Positions 44,395 through 56,982 of a stretch of 64,000 nucleotides of DNA are shown here, one piece after another. Below the pieces are notes generated by a model. It had not been told where the DNA came from and ran no database searches. It was given only the letters and a program-made list of their open reading frames with translations. Positions within the stretch are counted from its first letter, which is position 1; each line of letters opens with the position of its first letter. This stretch comes from Allolobophora icterica. Its lineage: Eukaryota; Annelida; Clitellata; Crassiclitellata; Lumbricidae. The DNA lies in assembly GCA_963556255.1 (NCBI GenBank), contig OY744611.1, positions 7,144,736-7,208,735 of the forward strand, given 5' to 3'. The translations under genes and the position numbers were made by a program.

Positions 44395-45739
44395 CTGAAA
44401 ATACGAATAGATAGGAATTATTTGAAAAAAATCCCGGAAACCAACCCATTTTCAATATATTGTCTGAGGTGCATCGCTTCTCCAAATGGAGGAAAGTTTT
44501 CTGTAATCTCTCAAAACACAGCTCTGTGGCGTCGCACCGGATACGTAAAATCCTTCAAAATAAGAACTCACTGATAGTGCTAACTAGTTGTACATCAGCA
44601 CTCCATTTATTTCGGTTCACGTGTCAACGTGACCTGAATTGGACCGATCTCTCTCTGGAGTCTGAGAAGCGCGGTTAACACTAGATAAGATTTTTAAAAG
44701 TCTTGCTTCCTGAAATATTCTTGGTGATTGTGATAGACAGCTTCACCGTGAACACAAGTAAAATCTTATGTTAGATTGACTGTATCACGGGAAACTGGGG
44801 AGTATCGTGAGAATTAAGTTTTGTTGAATATAGCCAGTTTAATTGAACAATGATGTGACATAACTGCGCTAAAAGTGTCTTGCTGTTGAGTTCCGTTTGG
44901 ACTCAGCATAATTATGATGCTCTACGTTTCTGTGTCCGAAAATAGTCGGCCAACATTTATGCGTTCAAATTGCCCTGATAGCGCTTTTCTATCGTTGCAA
45001 TGTGAAACCTTTTACCAAGTACGTCGCTGACTGCACCAAGATAAGCATGGAAGAAGTCGAAGTGTCAAAGCAGGAAATGAATCTTCAGCGACATCTTGCT
45101 CTTCGTGGCCTTGTATGCTTGAGGCATGTCGTACACCATCTAGACGTAGTTTGGTGCTCTGTAGTTGCCACGAAGATTCTCAACAACATGCTTGAATATC
45201 AGATGAGGGCAGAGGCGCCTCCAGGATTTTTGTGTGTACGCACAACGGGCATGATAGTCCATGGGCGGCAATCCCGGGAAGATCGAGGGGACAATACCCC
45301 TATCTTTAGCAGTGGGGAGGGGGACACAGTATACAGTCGCCCCAGAAATTTGTAAGAAATACCAGAAAAAGGTTTAAACAATATTATCGCGCATGAGCGC
45401 GATAAATTTTTTAACCCATTTTTTGACCGGATCAGTTCCATAGTGTCCCGTGTCCCCCAACCTGTCAAGCAAGATCGCCGCCAGTGCATGAGACCACGCG
45501 TACGTGGTCTTATGACCTTTATTATGACCTTGAGGCTTGAAGTTGAAATCCTCATAAATAATGAGTCATTATGGCGCTTTCTGCATCAGCTACAAATATA
45601 TGTCCTTTTCCCAACTTCTCTGATTCAGTGCATTTTGACTAAAAATCACGCACGAAAAATGTCCTGTTTCAAAATATCCTCACCAGTGAAAATTTCTTTG
45701 AAAATCCTCTGTGCGTCGGACAGTTGAAACAATTGTAAA
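44395..45739. other. No recognised feature
   Basis: A plus frame at 45002-45355 reads as ordinary protein-like sequence but matches no family I know. Nothing else was supported. Confidence 0.35.
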
Positions 45740-45783
45740 GCGTATTTAACGTGTATTTAACGTGTATTTAACGTGTATTTAAT
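45740..45783 (+). repeat. 11-bp tandem repeat, four copies
   Basis: GTATTTAACGT is repeated with a change in the last unit, just before a LINE fragment. Confidence 0.9.
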
Positions 45784-45794
45784 GCCTCCTTCTT

Positions 45795-46880
45795 AAACGA
45801 CTATCTACTTGGTTTGGCGTCTCTGGCGCTGCTGTACTCTGGTTCCAGTCCTGCTTGTCTTCCCGATCCTTCTCTGTTAAAGCCTGCAGCCACTGCTGGC
45901 AAGCCCTCCCTCTCTCCTGTGGTGTCCCTCAAGGCTCCCGTCCTGGGTTCACTCCATCCTTTATACCACACCTTTAAGCCATCTCATAAAATCCTCCTCT
46001 GTCGACCACTATCTTTACGCAGATGACACCCAACTCTACATATCCTTTTCCCAAGCTCTTTTTCCACCTCTATCACACAATTATTCAACGTGGTTAACCC
46101 TATCTCACAGAGGATGTCATCCAATATTCTCTGCCTTAACCTTTCCAAAACTGAATTAATCATCATAGGCCTTCCTGACCAAATCAAGAAAATTTCTGAC
46201 CCTTCCATACACCTATCTACTGACTCGTCTTCCCTTACCTTCACCTCTGACTCCCCTTTCCGCAATCTTGGTATTACTTTTCATCCACATCTCTCCTCTA
46301 ACCACATCTCCGACCTTGCGTGCTCCTGCTTCATGCACATTCGTGACCTCCGACGCATCCGGCCTATGCTTGACCTTAAAACTGCCTCCACCATTGCTAC
46401 CTCCATTGTTAATTCAAAGCTTGATTATTGCAATTCCTTCTTCCTCAACCTTGAATCCACCCAAATCAAGCGTTTGCAACGTATTCAAAACTCTTTAGCC
46501 GAGGCTGTCATTAGAACGCCCAAACGTCATAATATCACTCCCATCCTCAAATCACTCCATTGGCTAAAAATCCCAGAGCGAGTTCACTTTATAGTCCTAT
46601 CACTAACCTACAACTCCCTACAATATTCCCAACCCGAATACCTCCGTGATCTCTTCACCATCCAGGATACCCGCTCCACCCGATCCTCCTCCTCCTATCT
46701 CAGTCTTTATCGACCTTCAGTCACTACTCATCTCAAGTTCTCCAACCGTGCCATATCCAACACAACACCACGCCTCTGATATGATCTCCCCTCTGAATTC
46801 CGCAGATTCTCCATTCCGCCATCATCACTGCAACCTGTCCTCCATCCTCCTCCTCATGTTCCTCTATCACCCCCGGGCTT
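45795..46880 (+). pseudogene. L2-like LINE, RT palm to C-terminus
   Basis: Shifted frames give the CGVPQGS region near 45920 and YADDTQLYISFSQ near 46010-46060. Then a long clean frame runs 46090-46779: NLSKTELIIIGLPDQ, FRNLGITFHPHLSS, SIVNSKLDYCNSFFLN, LQRIQNSLAEAV, SLHWLKIPERVHF and HLKFSNRAISNTTPRL. This is the same family as 17.0-18.6 kb and supplies the 3' part missing there. Several early frameshifts and a stop before the C-terminal end make it dead. Confidence 0.85.
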
Positions 46881-47677
46881 TTAACTCAAAACTTTGTATT
46901 GAAATAAACTGTTCGTAAGTTTCTTGAATTCTTGTCCTCTGAGAATCTGTCATGCAGCCGACATTCTGAGGTAGTAGATGTGAAGCTTGAATTCGATCAT
47001 GAGCATTCAACTGACGTGTTTGAATTTTTGTTCGAGGTGATCCCAGAAATGATTGTGCAGTTTAATTCTGAAGTGTTCATCTAGGCCTACACTTTGTGAT
47101 AGTGCATTTGCACGCTGAGGCTGCTTGCCCGAGCCAAACACTAGGCATCCGTACGTCAATGTTTAATCTTGATGCTAATTCTGTAGCTACGTCATATAAC
47201 TGGGCGAAGGAATCCTGTCGCTTGGTTTGCAGTTGATGAACGCTGTAAATAATTACGTCACTGACGTACGTGTGCTTGCACTACTATGCTTAGTAAGTTA
47301 CCGTACTTAGCCTACTAATTCACTAGATGATGTTAGACTGTGAGTTTACCTAAGTTACTTAATCATAATTTTATAATTTAATAATATCACTTTGCAGTTG
47401 TATTTTTTTATCTCTTAGCCGTTCAGCGCTGTACGCACTTGCGTAAGCGCGTACACCTCGAGGCGCCCCTGGATGAGGGTCACCGAAAGTAAAATGGTCA
47501 TAGCGCTCTCCGCGTTGTACTCGTACATTGTGGCATCTTCGTCTGCTTAATTAAGGCTCGATGACTCCGTTGGTACTGGCCAACTGTCATCATGTGGCTT
47601 TTGGCTTCTAAACACAGGCAGATTTAGATTTCTTTTTAGCAGAGAAGCCAGAGACACTTTTCAGACAGATGCAATAA
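46881..47677. other. No recognised feature
   Basis: Nothing supported between two LINE fragments. Confidence 0.35.
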
Positions 47678-49060
47678 ATAATTCATTCAATCATTCATTC
47701 ATTCATTCTGAAAATTTGTATAGCGCTCCTTCAAGATACCTACTCAGGTGCGCTCCCAATCCAGCCACGGCTAAAAAAGAAAGACTTAAGTGATTTATGA
47801 AACGCAGGCAAATTATTAAGAGGTAGTAATCGCAGTTCCAGTGGGAGCCCATTCCAAGTGGGGGGACCCACAACTGAGAAAGCCCGGCGCTGCCCAATAG
47901 AAGAACGAGCACGTGGGACCAAGAGCTCCACTCTGGTCGAGGAGCGTAGTGCCCGACGCCCTACGACGTCGGACACCGGGCGGCAAAGGTTACGAAGGTA
48001 AGATGGAGCGGAGCCTAGAAGACAACGAGAGACTAAGAAAGCGATCCGATAGGAGATACGCTGCGTGATAGGGAGCCAGTGCAACACATCGCGCATGTAG
48101 GCAGAAACAGGAGCATACTTGGGGATACGCCCGACAAGTCGAGCGGCTGAGCGCAGAACCCGATCCAGACGCCCTAGGACTCCGAGTGGGAGACCAGCTA
48201 AAATCGAGCAACAATGGTCTGGTAACAAAAGCATGGTAACATGGTAACAATGGTCTGGTAACAAAAGCATGGACGAGAACAACAGCAGCATCGTGTGAAA
48301 GAGAACGGGAGACCACTCGGAGCTGTCGAAACTGATAGTAACAGCTTCGGGTAAGCAGGTTCACATGCTGCGAAAGAGTGAGTTCTTGGTCAAGGGTGAT
48401 ACCAAGGTCTCGGACAGTAAGTGAAAAAGTAATATTAGGGAAGATCCGGGTTAGCAGGTGCAAATCAACACCCGCTAGCTGCCTAGGCTGCCCAGCCATA
48501 TAAATTGGGTCTTCGTAGGATTTAAGAGAAGCCGATTGGAGGCCATCCATAAGGAAAGGACATCAATGGCTTGGCACATCAGCCGAACAGAGGCCACCGC
48601 GTCAGAGGCATGGGAATGGATGTAGGCCTGCACATCATCCGCATAGAGTTGGTGCAGGAGCCCCTGAAAAGACAAAACAGAACTGATGTCAGCCGTGTAC
48701 AGAAGATATAGCAGGGGGCCTAGGACAGAGCCTTGAGGCACGCCAAATGGAGCAGGTACCCAGAGGGACCTAGAGAAGCCTATGACAACGCAATTAGTGC
48801 GTTCAGATAAAAAGGAACGGAGCCATTGCAAAGGCTGACCGACCGACCCAAAGGAGGTGGAGAGGCGCTGAAAAAGAATGGGATGGTCCACAGAGTCAAA
48901 AGCAGAACTCACATCAATAGGGCTAAGAGAGTTATCTGACCACGATCCATGGCGCCATAGAAGTCAGATAGAAGGCGAAGCAGAAGAGTCTACGTAGAGT
49001 GATTTCTACGGAAGCCCGACTGCTGAGCAGGTATCAATTTATTCAAGTCTAGATATGCAA
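47678..49060 (-). pseudogene. CR1/L2-like LINE, RT to 3' tail
   Basis: On the minus strand, QQSGFRRNHST (near 49010), IDVSSAFDSVDHP, FGVPQGSVLGPLLYLLYT, LYADDVQAYIHS with an intact YADD, NPTKTQFIWLG, VRDLGITLDQEL, VLHWLPITQRI and FSVVGPPTWNGLPLELR appear in order. The tail is a GAATGAATGAAT-type repeat at 47678-47706. Frames shift near 48280-48490. A 31-32 bp tandem duplication (CAATGGTCTGGTAACAAAAG repeated, 48208-48270) disrupts the thumb region. It is 5'-truncated. It is related to the 54.1-56.5 kb element. Confidence 0.88.
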
Positions 49061-49439
49061 TTAACTGATTAGCTAATCACGTGATCCTTCTGCTGTTGCC
49101 ATATCCTAGCTACTGCGAACGGCATTGACTTTTGAGTACTTTTAAGCCAAAGTCTCAGATCGACAGCACATGTTGCACAGCAAATGTGAGGGCAACGTCT
49201 CTTTCTACTCTCTCAAAGTTAGCTCCTTAGACTATCAGCCTATCTTATACTGCAGCTGCATTCGCCTTAACTCCAAACTACGTGCATGATTCTTACTCTT
49301 AATATTAGATTTCAAACAAGAGAACACGAAACGCCAGTTGTTTATTTTAATTTTATAAAGGTGACCAATCTCGAAAACTATTACTACAGTAACTGACAGC
49401 AACTGCTACATAACGTTCCTACTATGACCTTTACAATTC

Positions 49440-50030
49440 TGTGGGCGATCTGTGGGTGACCTTGAGCAAGGGACTAAATCTCTCAGAGCAAGTGAATGTC
49501 GAACATGCTTTAACCACCGTCAGATTATCACTATACGTCGTTCGATTACAACTCAAACCTTAACAACCCTAGTGCGTGCATTCACATGCTCTAGAGTTGA
49601 CTGTGGCAAAGTCATTAATACAGGTTGTTAGACCTGCATAAATTGGCTCCAATCATTCCTGAATCCTGCAGCTCATCTGATCGGCGACATGCCTATGTTT
49701 GACCATATATCAAGGTTCATGTGTGAGGATCTGCATTGGTTGAGTTTAAAGTCTCATTGCTCATTGTCATAATAATATTGTCTAGCAGGTTCCGTTCCAT
49801 CTTATCTCAAAGAGCTTTGATTCTCAGTATCTTCCATGCCTGGTCCCAGATCTCTCCGCTGTGCCACGCAAAGCGACTTGGTTGTTCAAACGGCCCCAAC
49901 TTTCACGATCCAGCATAAAAGTTATGCTGTGGTCGGCCCATCCTTCCGGAGTAAATTGCCCAAAAGCCTGCAATATGAGTTTTTCTTGCTCTCTCTTTGC
50001 CTCTTTTCTGCAAGCGTTCGACATTCGGCA
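49440..50030 (+). pseudogene. CR1/L2-like LINE C-terminus, decayed
   Basis: Weak plus-strand similarity to the RT C-terminal domain runs from the LVTLARD-like start to PIIPESCSSSDRRH, DHISRFM-like and then FTIQHKSYAVVGPS and KLPKSL. Stops are frequent. 49061-49440 holds nothing recognised. Confidence 0.55.
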
Positions 50031-50324
50031 TTCCTTGACCCCGAAAATGTTAATTTAGATTCTAAAATCATGTTTCCATCACATATATGACCTTACTTAC
50101 AGCCATTTGAAGATATTTGGCCGCCATTTTGTCCGCCATTTTGTTTTTTAGCAGTGTGTCTTTAGTTCCATCGCATTCTTGACCCCGAAAATGTTAATTT
50201 AGACTCTAAAATCATGTTTCCATCACATACATGACCTTACTTACAGCCATTCGAAGATATTTGGCCGCCATTTTGGCCGCCATCTTGTTTTTCCATGCAA
50301 CCGCTAAAAATCCAGTTTGCTAAC
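50029..50324 (+). repeat. 144-bp tandem duplication
   Basis: GACCCCGAAAATGTTAATTT and the 120 or so bases after it recur 144 bases later, including GCCATTxGAAGATATTTGG and the GGCCGCCATTTTG motifs. A further GGCGGCCATCTT lies at about 50440. 50325-50820 holds nothing else. Confidence 0.9.
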
Positions 50325-50819
50325 TGCGATTTTCGTTTTCAGCAGGGTCAAATTAGTCTAGAAACACCTGTTAGCAAATTGTTACATGATTTGCTTCTGT
50401 AAATTTCAGCAAGTTGTGTACATTTGAGTCATTCATTCCTTATTGGCGGCCATCTTTTTTTGGCGCCATAATTAGACCCCTTCCGGTGGTCCGATTTCGG
50501 TAAACTTTTAGTATGTTCTTATCCAGACCTAATGCAACCGAAAATCATCATAAAACGTTTTCTTGCAGTTTTTTTGGGGTTCACCACATTTATTTCGTAG
50601 TTTGACCCTACTATTGCTTCTCGTCCAAACTAAGTCAGTATTGCAAGATAATCAATTGCGCAGTAAACACGTCTAACGTCTGTCAATACAACGTTGTCAC
50701 TTCCTAAGCAAAAAATTGTGATTACACTAGGGTTTATCTAGTTTCAAACCAAAGCACAAATTACAGAAGACCGCAGACTGCGTGTCCACTAGTAGACAGT
50801 TATTGTGGTTAGAGGTAGG

Positions 50820-51735
50820 TAGGCACGGGTCCACGTTGTAAGGGTTCTATTGGTCATAGAGGCCAGTTTAAATCCTATTTTAAATTCGACAAGAAGCCAA
50901 TGCCGCTGACTAAACACAGCTAATGGGTTTGAACGCGAAGGTGCGCGCACAACGACGCGAGTCAGAGACTTCTGAATGCGCTGAAGCCTGATGACTTGAA
51001 GATCTGATTATCCCTGACATAATCGAGGCGAGAGCAGACAAAAGACCAGGCTATGATCAGTGACATGTTTTGGTATGACTAGACCTTATATGACGAATTG
51101 CCCTGATATGGTAGAAGCAAGATTTGCGAAAGTTTGTTACATGGGATTGGAATGTGAGATTACTTTCCAAATTGATCCCAAGTGTTTCGAAAATATCTGA
51201 TAGCAGAACAACAGTGACACCAAGAAACGCTAGAAAGAGAAAAGGACGAGCGCAGTCGTTGATGTGAGCCAGACATGATTGCCTCAGATTTATCTGGGTT
51301 TATAGCAAGACCGCTGAAGCAGAACCATGCATGCACTGATGAAAGGCACTCTTCTAGTATTACTTTGCCGGACTGAACTGTTGGTGACAGAGCAATGAAG
51401 ACCTGAGTATCATCAGCATACTGCCGTAATTGGACTCCAAAGTGATTAGCTCTGCGTCTGATTGGAGAAGTGAAGATCGTAAAGAATAGGGGACCGAGAA
51501 CAGATCCCTGAGGGACACCTGCAGTGCAGAGAGAAAGATTTGATTGAGCAGTACAAATACACACTTGCTGAGACAGACCGATTGTAGAGGAAAGAAACTA
51601 ACCCGTTTAAGACAGTCCCAGAGACACCGAAGCTCTTACTGAGTCTCTGAATGAGTCTAGAAAGTAGCAGCTGTTGGTCGACAGTGTCAAAAGCTGCACT
51701 AGGTAAAAGCATACTGAGAGACATGCATTTACAGA
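50820..51735 (-). pseudogene. L2/CR1-like RT fragment, third family
   Basis: Minus-strand motifs are AAFDTVDQQLLLSRL, LSKSFGVSGTVL, AGVPQGSVLGPLFFTIF, RQYADDTQVFIALSPT with intact YADD, GLAINPDKSEAIMSG and, in a shifted frame, RLQRIQKSLTRVVVRAPSRS. The C-terminal part is truncated near 50820. Sequence details differ from the other two LINE groups in this window. Confidence 0.82.
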
Positions 51736-52737
51736 ATCGATAGACGATAAGATGCGTCGTCGAGGCTTAATAGTACACTCGCCAGTAATGTTACATAATC
51801 CATCGTGCGTGTTGCAAGAAGATGAGAAATTTGAGCTGTAACGAATCGCCTTGTAGATAATAACTGCTATTGTTAAGTGTAAACACATGCCATCTAGCCC
51901 GCATACCATGAGCATGCCAACTAGCGTACAAACTCATATCAACGTGTCTGCGTATGCGAGCTACTTTTATAGCCGGTCCTGTCAGTACCCAGACTGACTA
52001 AGCATGCCATGGAAGGTCTAAGCTTTAGATTTCCATTGTAAGTTGTGCAATTAGTGCATGTTCACGCATGTCTGGACTGCACAAAATAATCTACGTTGCG
52101 GAAACACACTAGTACACCGAAAATGTGACGCCCTGGCCTTGGTTTCAATTGGTCTATAGCAATTGAAGCTAAAATGTCAACGATATTCAGAAATGTTGAA
52201 CTAGATGGTTAAAGCGGCAGCAATATAATTAGTTGTGAGCTTAAGTCTGAAGAAATAACAAATACTCGAGTAAGTGACCTAATTTTCCTGCTGCAAAATG
52301 TTCCAAAAGCCACAGATGAATATCTAAAAGTACAAGATGAAGTAAACTTGAAGGAGTCTTTTCCAGATTACCACAATTTTCTGGGATGTGTGTGCAGTTC
52401 AGAAGGAAACCAACTGATGTGAATGCTTGAATGCATTATGTGTAACGATGATGCATAAAGGTAACGGACAGGCCTACGAGTCTGGACATTGCACCTTTTG
52501 GTCTTTCAAAGATACTTGCTACGATTAAAGCTGACAAATCTTTCGCCTTACGACTAAAATGTGGCGGAGATGGTAACTGGAAGCCATCAGAGGAAAGTTG
52601 ACGCGATTTTCGATGGATAAACTCATCCGACTCTGAGAATATCGACACTTTCTCCTCTATCCTCTGTATTTTCTGTGTCATTTTATGAGAACTTCAGTTA
52701 TATTTAGTCCGATTCATCACAGCTGACGCATAGTCGT
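51736..52737. other. No recognised feature
   Basis: A minus frame at 52436-52681 was read but matches nothing I know. Confidence 0.35.
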
Positions 52738-53100
52738 TTTCGTAATCGTAATCGCCGAATTTCTAAAGCGCTACTCTAAGGCTAAGCGCAGTTCACCTGC
52801 TTCTTCACGAGATCTAATTGCTTGCTTTCTATCAAAGGGGTTGTTCAGAGATGCCTTGGGAAGATCCGAGTCCGGTTGCCACAGAGAGACCAGAGAAAAC
52901 TGGTAGAGAACAGCTTAGGCGGATTTCTCAGTGGACGAGAAAACTTGGAGGGCGGAGGATCGAATTGGTTACGGCAGGAATTTAGTGATCGTAATCTTTA
53001 CATCCAGACGTCTAAATCGCCACTCGAAGGCCAAACGCAACGCACCAGCTTATTCACAAGCGCTACGTCAAATCGCTGGAGGCAGAGCTGAACTGCTACC
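52738..53100 (-). repeat. Two LINE 3'-end fragments
   Basis: CGTAATCGTAATCGCC followed by AAAGCGCTACTCTAAGGC at 52738 is a reversed LINE tail. A second copy starts at about 52985 with GATCGTAATC and CGCCACTCGAAGGCC. The same block recurs at 5820 and 59940. 53101-53430 holds nothing recognised. Confidence 0.6.
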
Positions 53101-53430
53101 AAGCGCGTCCACAATTGGCGGATTGTGGAACGGCCTTCAGTAAGAAGGGTAGCTGCGAAATAATCAGGGATTTATTCCTGACGAATAAGCAGTCGCGGAT
53201 CAACAGCGGCAGTAACATCAGGGTGCAGTGGGAAGGCGAGTGGCGTCGCCATCCCCAAGAAAAGCTGCATAACCCAATTGATGAAACTGTGACAAGGCGA
53301 ATACAGGTCGCCTTAAAATAAATATGGCCCCTGCTGCCCAGCAGGTACCTCGGAAGAGGGACAGGGCTGAGAGAAAGAACTCTGAGGATAAATTGCATTT
53401 TATCTCTGAAAGATCCAGAGCTAGTCCCTA

Positions 53431-54148
53431 AAGAAGAAGAAGAAGAAGAAGAAGAAGAAGAAGAAGAAGAAGAAGAAGAAGAAGAAGAAGAAGAAGAAGA
53501 AGAAGAAGAAGAAGAAGAAGAAGAAGAAGAAGAAGAAGAAGAAGAAGAAGAAGAAGAAGAAGAAGAAGAAGAAGAAGAAGAAGAAGAGAAGTGAAGAAGA
53601 AGAAGAAGAAGAAGAAGAAGAAGAAGAAGAAGAAGAAGAAGAAGAAGAAGAAGAAGAAGAAGAAGAAGAAAGAAAGAAGAAGAAGAAGAAGAAGAAGAAG
53701 AAGAAGAAGAAGAAGAAGAAGAAGAAGAAGGAAGAAGAAGAAGAAGAAGAAGAAGAAGAAGAAGAAGAAGAAGAAGAAGAAGAAGAAGAAGAAGAAGAAG
53801 AAGAAGAAGAAGAAGAAGAAGAAGAAGAAGAAGAAGAAGAAGAAGAAGAAGAAGAAGAAGAAGAAGAAGAAGAAGAAGAAGAAGAAGAAGAAGAAGAAGA
53901 AGAAGAAGAAGAAGAAGAAGAAGAAGAAGAAGAAGAAGAAGAAGAAGAAGAAGAAGAAGAAGAAGAAGAAGAAGAAGAAGAAGAAGAAGAAGAAGAAGAA
54001 GAAGAAGAAGAAGAAGAAGAAGAAGAAGAAGAAGAAGAAGAAGAAGAAGAAGAAGAAGAAGAAGAAGAAGAAGAAGAAGAAGAAGAAGAAGAAGAAGAAG
54101 AAGAAGAAGAAGAAGAAGAAGAAGAAGAAGAAGAAGAAGAAGAAGAAA
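53431..54148. repeat. 718-bp (GAA)n array
   Basis: About 238 GAA units with only a few interruptions (near 53585-53596, 53671 and 53731). The long homopurine-homopyrimidine tract could form triplex DNA. It abuts a LINE body, so the lysine frame reads straight into RT coding. Assembly length may be unreliable. Confidence 0.98.
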
Positions 54149-56401
54149 TCTGTCTGTGATCTACACGTTCACCCGCCGACTTTGTCCGATCACTCGCTCG
54201 TTGAACTAACTCTTCCCTTCTTGCATCTGCAACCCATACATGCCATTCGTATGGTGCGTGGCTGGAAGACCCTGGACTATCAAGTATTCCGTGATGCTCT
54301 TCGCTGCTCAAAACTTGCTTCTGACTCCTCTTCGCTGGATGTCTTGTCGGTGGCTGACCTGTTTGACCTTTACTCCACCACCATGAACGAAATACTGGAT
54401 AAATTACTACCTCAGCGGAGGGTCAAACTGCGCATGCGACCCCTTGCTGTGTGGTTTGACAGCGAGTGCCGCCAATATCGTCGACGTACACGCTGTCTTG
54501 AAAGACGCTACCGTCGCTCGAAAGATCCGGCCGACCACCTGACGTGGGTGACTCAACTCCGATCGCTCCGTCGTCTCTATCACCGCAAGGAGGCTGAATT
54601 TTGGGAGAGACTCGTCGCTCGAGATGAAAAGAACCCAAAACGTCTTTGGTCTTCCATCTCGGGACTCCTGGGCCGAGCCTCCCGTTCGTCTTCCTCTCCT
54701 GCGTTTTCGGCCAATGATTTCTTCAGAATGATGACAGAGAAGATTGCGGGCTTACGTGCTTCAACCGCTGACTCGCCTCCACCTGAATTCACACACACGG
54801 ACTTCAAGTTTGGTGACTTTCGTCCCATCCTTGAGGCTGATCTTCGACGTGTTCTCAGCTCTTCAAACCAGAAATCTTGTGAACTGGACCCGCTTCCTCC
54901 GTTTATTCTTACTAATGTTTTGGATGATATTGTCCCATTTTTGATATATTTGTTCAATAGGTCTCTAGCAGAGGGCCATCTCCCTCCATCTCAGAAGCAA
55001 GCTATTGTCTTCCCTACCCTTAAAAAACCTAATCTTGACTCACAAGTATGTTCTAACTATCGTCCTATTTCTAACCTTTCTTTTCTCTCTAAAACTCTTG
55101 AGAGACTTGTCTCGCTTCAACTTCTGCCCTATCTTGAACAGTCTGGACTCCTACCTTCTAGTCAATCAGGGTTTAGAGGTCACCATTCTACGGAAACTGC
55201 CCTCCTGTCCCTTCTCTCGGACATTTACACTGCCATTGACAGGTCTCATTTGACGCTTCTAGCACTTTTTGATGTTTCCTCGGCCTTCGACATGGTTGAC
55301 CATGAAATCCTACTTCGACGTCTTGAATTGTCTTGTGGCCTCAGTGGTCTCCCTCTTCTTTGGTTCAAATCTTACCTCTCGGACCGTACTCAGAGGATTG
55401 TCCTTGGTGACTCCAGAACTGCCTGGGTTAGGATTGAGTATGGTGTCCCACAGGGTTCTGTCCTTGGCCCCATTCTGTACTTACTCTACACAGCTGACAT
55501 TCCTTCTATATTTACTAAACACCTTACCTCTGGTCACCTTTATACAGATGACGTTCAGATCTTTGTCCAAGGCTCATCCTCTCAGCAGATCTCCCTTGTT
55601 GGATCCATTGATTCCCTGTCACATGACCTCCACTCTTGGATGTCATCAAATCGACTTAACCTTAACTCTTCTAAGACCCAACTGATCTGGTTTGGCACTA
55701 AGCAGCAACTTTCTAAACTTGATATCCCACTCCTGTCGTCAATTTATCCTGCTTTTTCATTTTCATCCACTGTTCGGGATTTGGGTGTCACCCTTGATAG
55801 TACCCTCTCGTTTTCTGAACACCTCTCCCACCTGACACGTTCCTGTTTCTATCATCTGAGGCGTTTGAGGGCTGTAAGAAGATCAGTTTCTCCTTCAGTG
55901 TTTACTACTATGGTCCATGCCTTCATTTGCTGCCGCATTGACTATTGCAATTCATTGTTTGCTGGGCTCCCTAAAGCGCGCCTTTCATCTCTACAGTCTG
56001 TTCTGAATGCGGCTGCCAGGCTCATTGCCCGTTTTCCTCGCTTCTCTCACATAACTACCTTTATGACTGATGTACTTCACTGGCTTCCTGTTGCTTCCCG
56101 CATCCAATACAAGGTTCTTCTCCTGGTCTCTAGGACTCAACTGGGAAAAGCTCCTAAATACCTCTGTGACCTAATGCGCAAACCTCTATCTGCTCTCTCT
56201 TCCCGCCCTCTTCGGTCTGCTGACCGCCTTGATCTTCTTGTCCCTCGCGCAAGGACTTCGATGGCTCAGCATCGTGCTTTTGCCATCATTGGCCCTTCCC
56301 TTTGGAATGACTTACCCCCCTCTCTCCGTAGCAAGATATAGCTTGGGATCTCGTCCTCTTCTCTCCGCTGCCTAAAGACCTTTCTTTTCCCTCGGGGCTG
56401 A
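54149..56401 (+). CDS. CR1/L2-like LINE ORF2, nearly intact, 5'-truncated
   Basis: One open frame covers the end of the endonuclease (TLSDHSLVELTLP), the linker (LRMRPLAVWFDSECRQYRRR), fingers (NYRPISNLSFLSKTLE, SQSGFRGHHSTETALL), palm (LFDVSSAFDMVDHEILL, YGVPQGSVLGPILYLLYT), thumb (NSSKTQLIWFG, VRDLGVTLDSTLSF) and C-terminal domain (VLHWLPVASRIQYK, IIGPSLWNDLPPSLR). The catalytic motif is YTDD at 55541-55552 instead of YADD, from one G-to-A change, which probably weakens activity. A TAG at 56339-56341 precedes the natural TGA at 56399-56401; between them the frame reads LGISSSSLRCLKTFLFPRG. It is the youngest-looking LINE here. Its 5' end is lost at the GAA array. Confidence 0.92.
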
Positions 56402-56480
56402 CACGCTGGGAGCGCCTCTGAATAGTCTATGCTGTGAGAGGCGCTTTATAAATAATCATATAAGATAAGATAAGATAAGA
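56402..56480 (+). repeat. LINE 3' UTR with (TAAGA)n tail
   Basis: GGGAGCGCCTCTGAATAG, then GGCGCTTTATAAATAATCAT and a tail of ATAAG units ending at 56480. The next LINE fragment starts immediately after it on the other strand. Confidence 0.85.
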
Positions 56481-56920
56481 GGGGTTTCCAGAAGAATAGT
56501 CCAAAGGAAGTACGAGTCCAGTTTCCAGAGGGCCAGATCAATAGAGGAGGCAGAACAGCTATTAAGGCGGGTGTCGTTTAGGGCGAAAAGAATTTGAAGG
56601 CGGAGGATCAGATGAGTCAGGTAGGAGTACTTGAATAGGTGAGACTTCAGTTTTGAGTGGAAAGTCCGGGGTTGAGAGATAGAGGAACATGAGGAGAAGG
56701 ATGGAGGACGGGTTGCAATAAAGATGGAGGAACCCATAATCTGCGGAATTCAGACGGAGATCGTTCCAGAGGCATGGTGCTATGTTGGATATGGATTGGT
56801 TGGAGAATTTGAGATGAGTAGTGACTGGTGGTCGAGAAAGACTGCGATAAGAGGATGAACGGATGGAGCGGGTTGCCTGGATGGTGAAGAGATCACGGAA
56901 GTACAGAAAACACCACAATT
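56481..56920 (-). pseudogene. L2-like LINE C-terminus
   Basis: The minus frame reads YFRDLFTIQATRSIRSSSYR, VTTHLKFSNQSISNIAPCLW and NDLRLNS, matching 46620-46790 closely (same family). It is truncated at both ends and frameshifted once. Confidence 0.8.
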
Positions 56921-56982
56921 ACGAAGTACAATAGCAGTTTATCTGGAATATTATTACGTCAAACGAGAAAGTACAGTAGTCT

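Noticed and set aside
45002..45355. Plus frame of 117 codons
   Set aside because: It has no recognisable domain, and no splice or transcription signal was found. Kept only as a note in the gap entry.
53591..54148. Poly-lysine N-terminal extension of the LINE protein
   Set aside because: The array is a microsatellite at a truncation point. No start context or homologous protein supports translation through it.
53421..54311. Poly-serine/phenylalanine frame on the minus strand
   Set aside because: It is the complement of the GAA array, not a gene.
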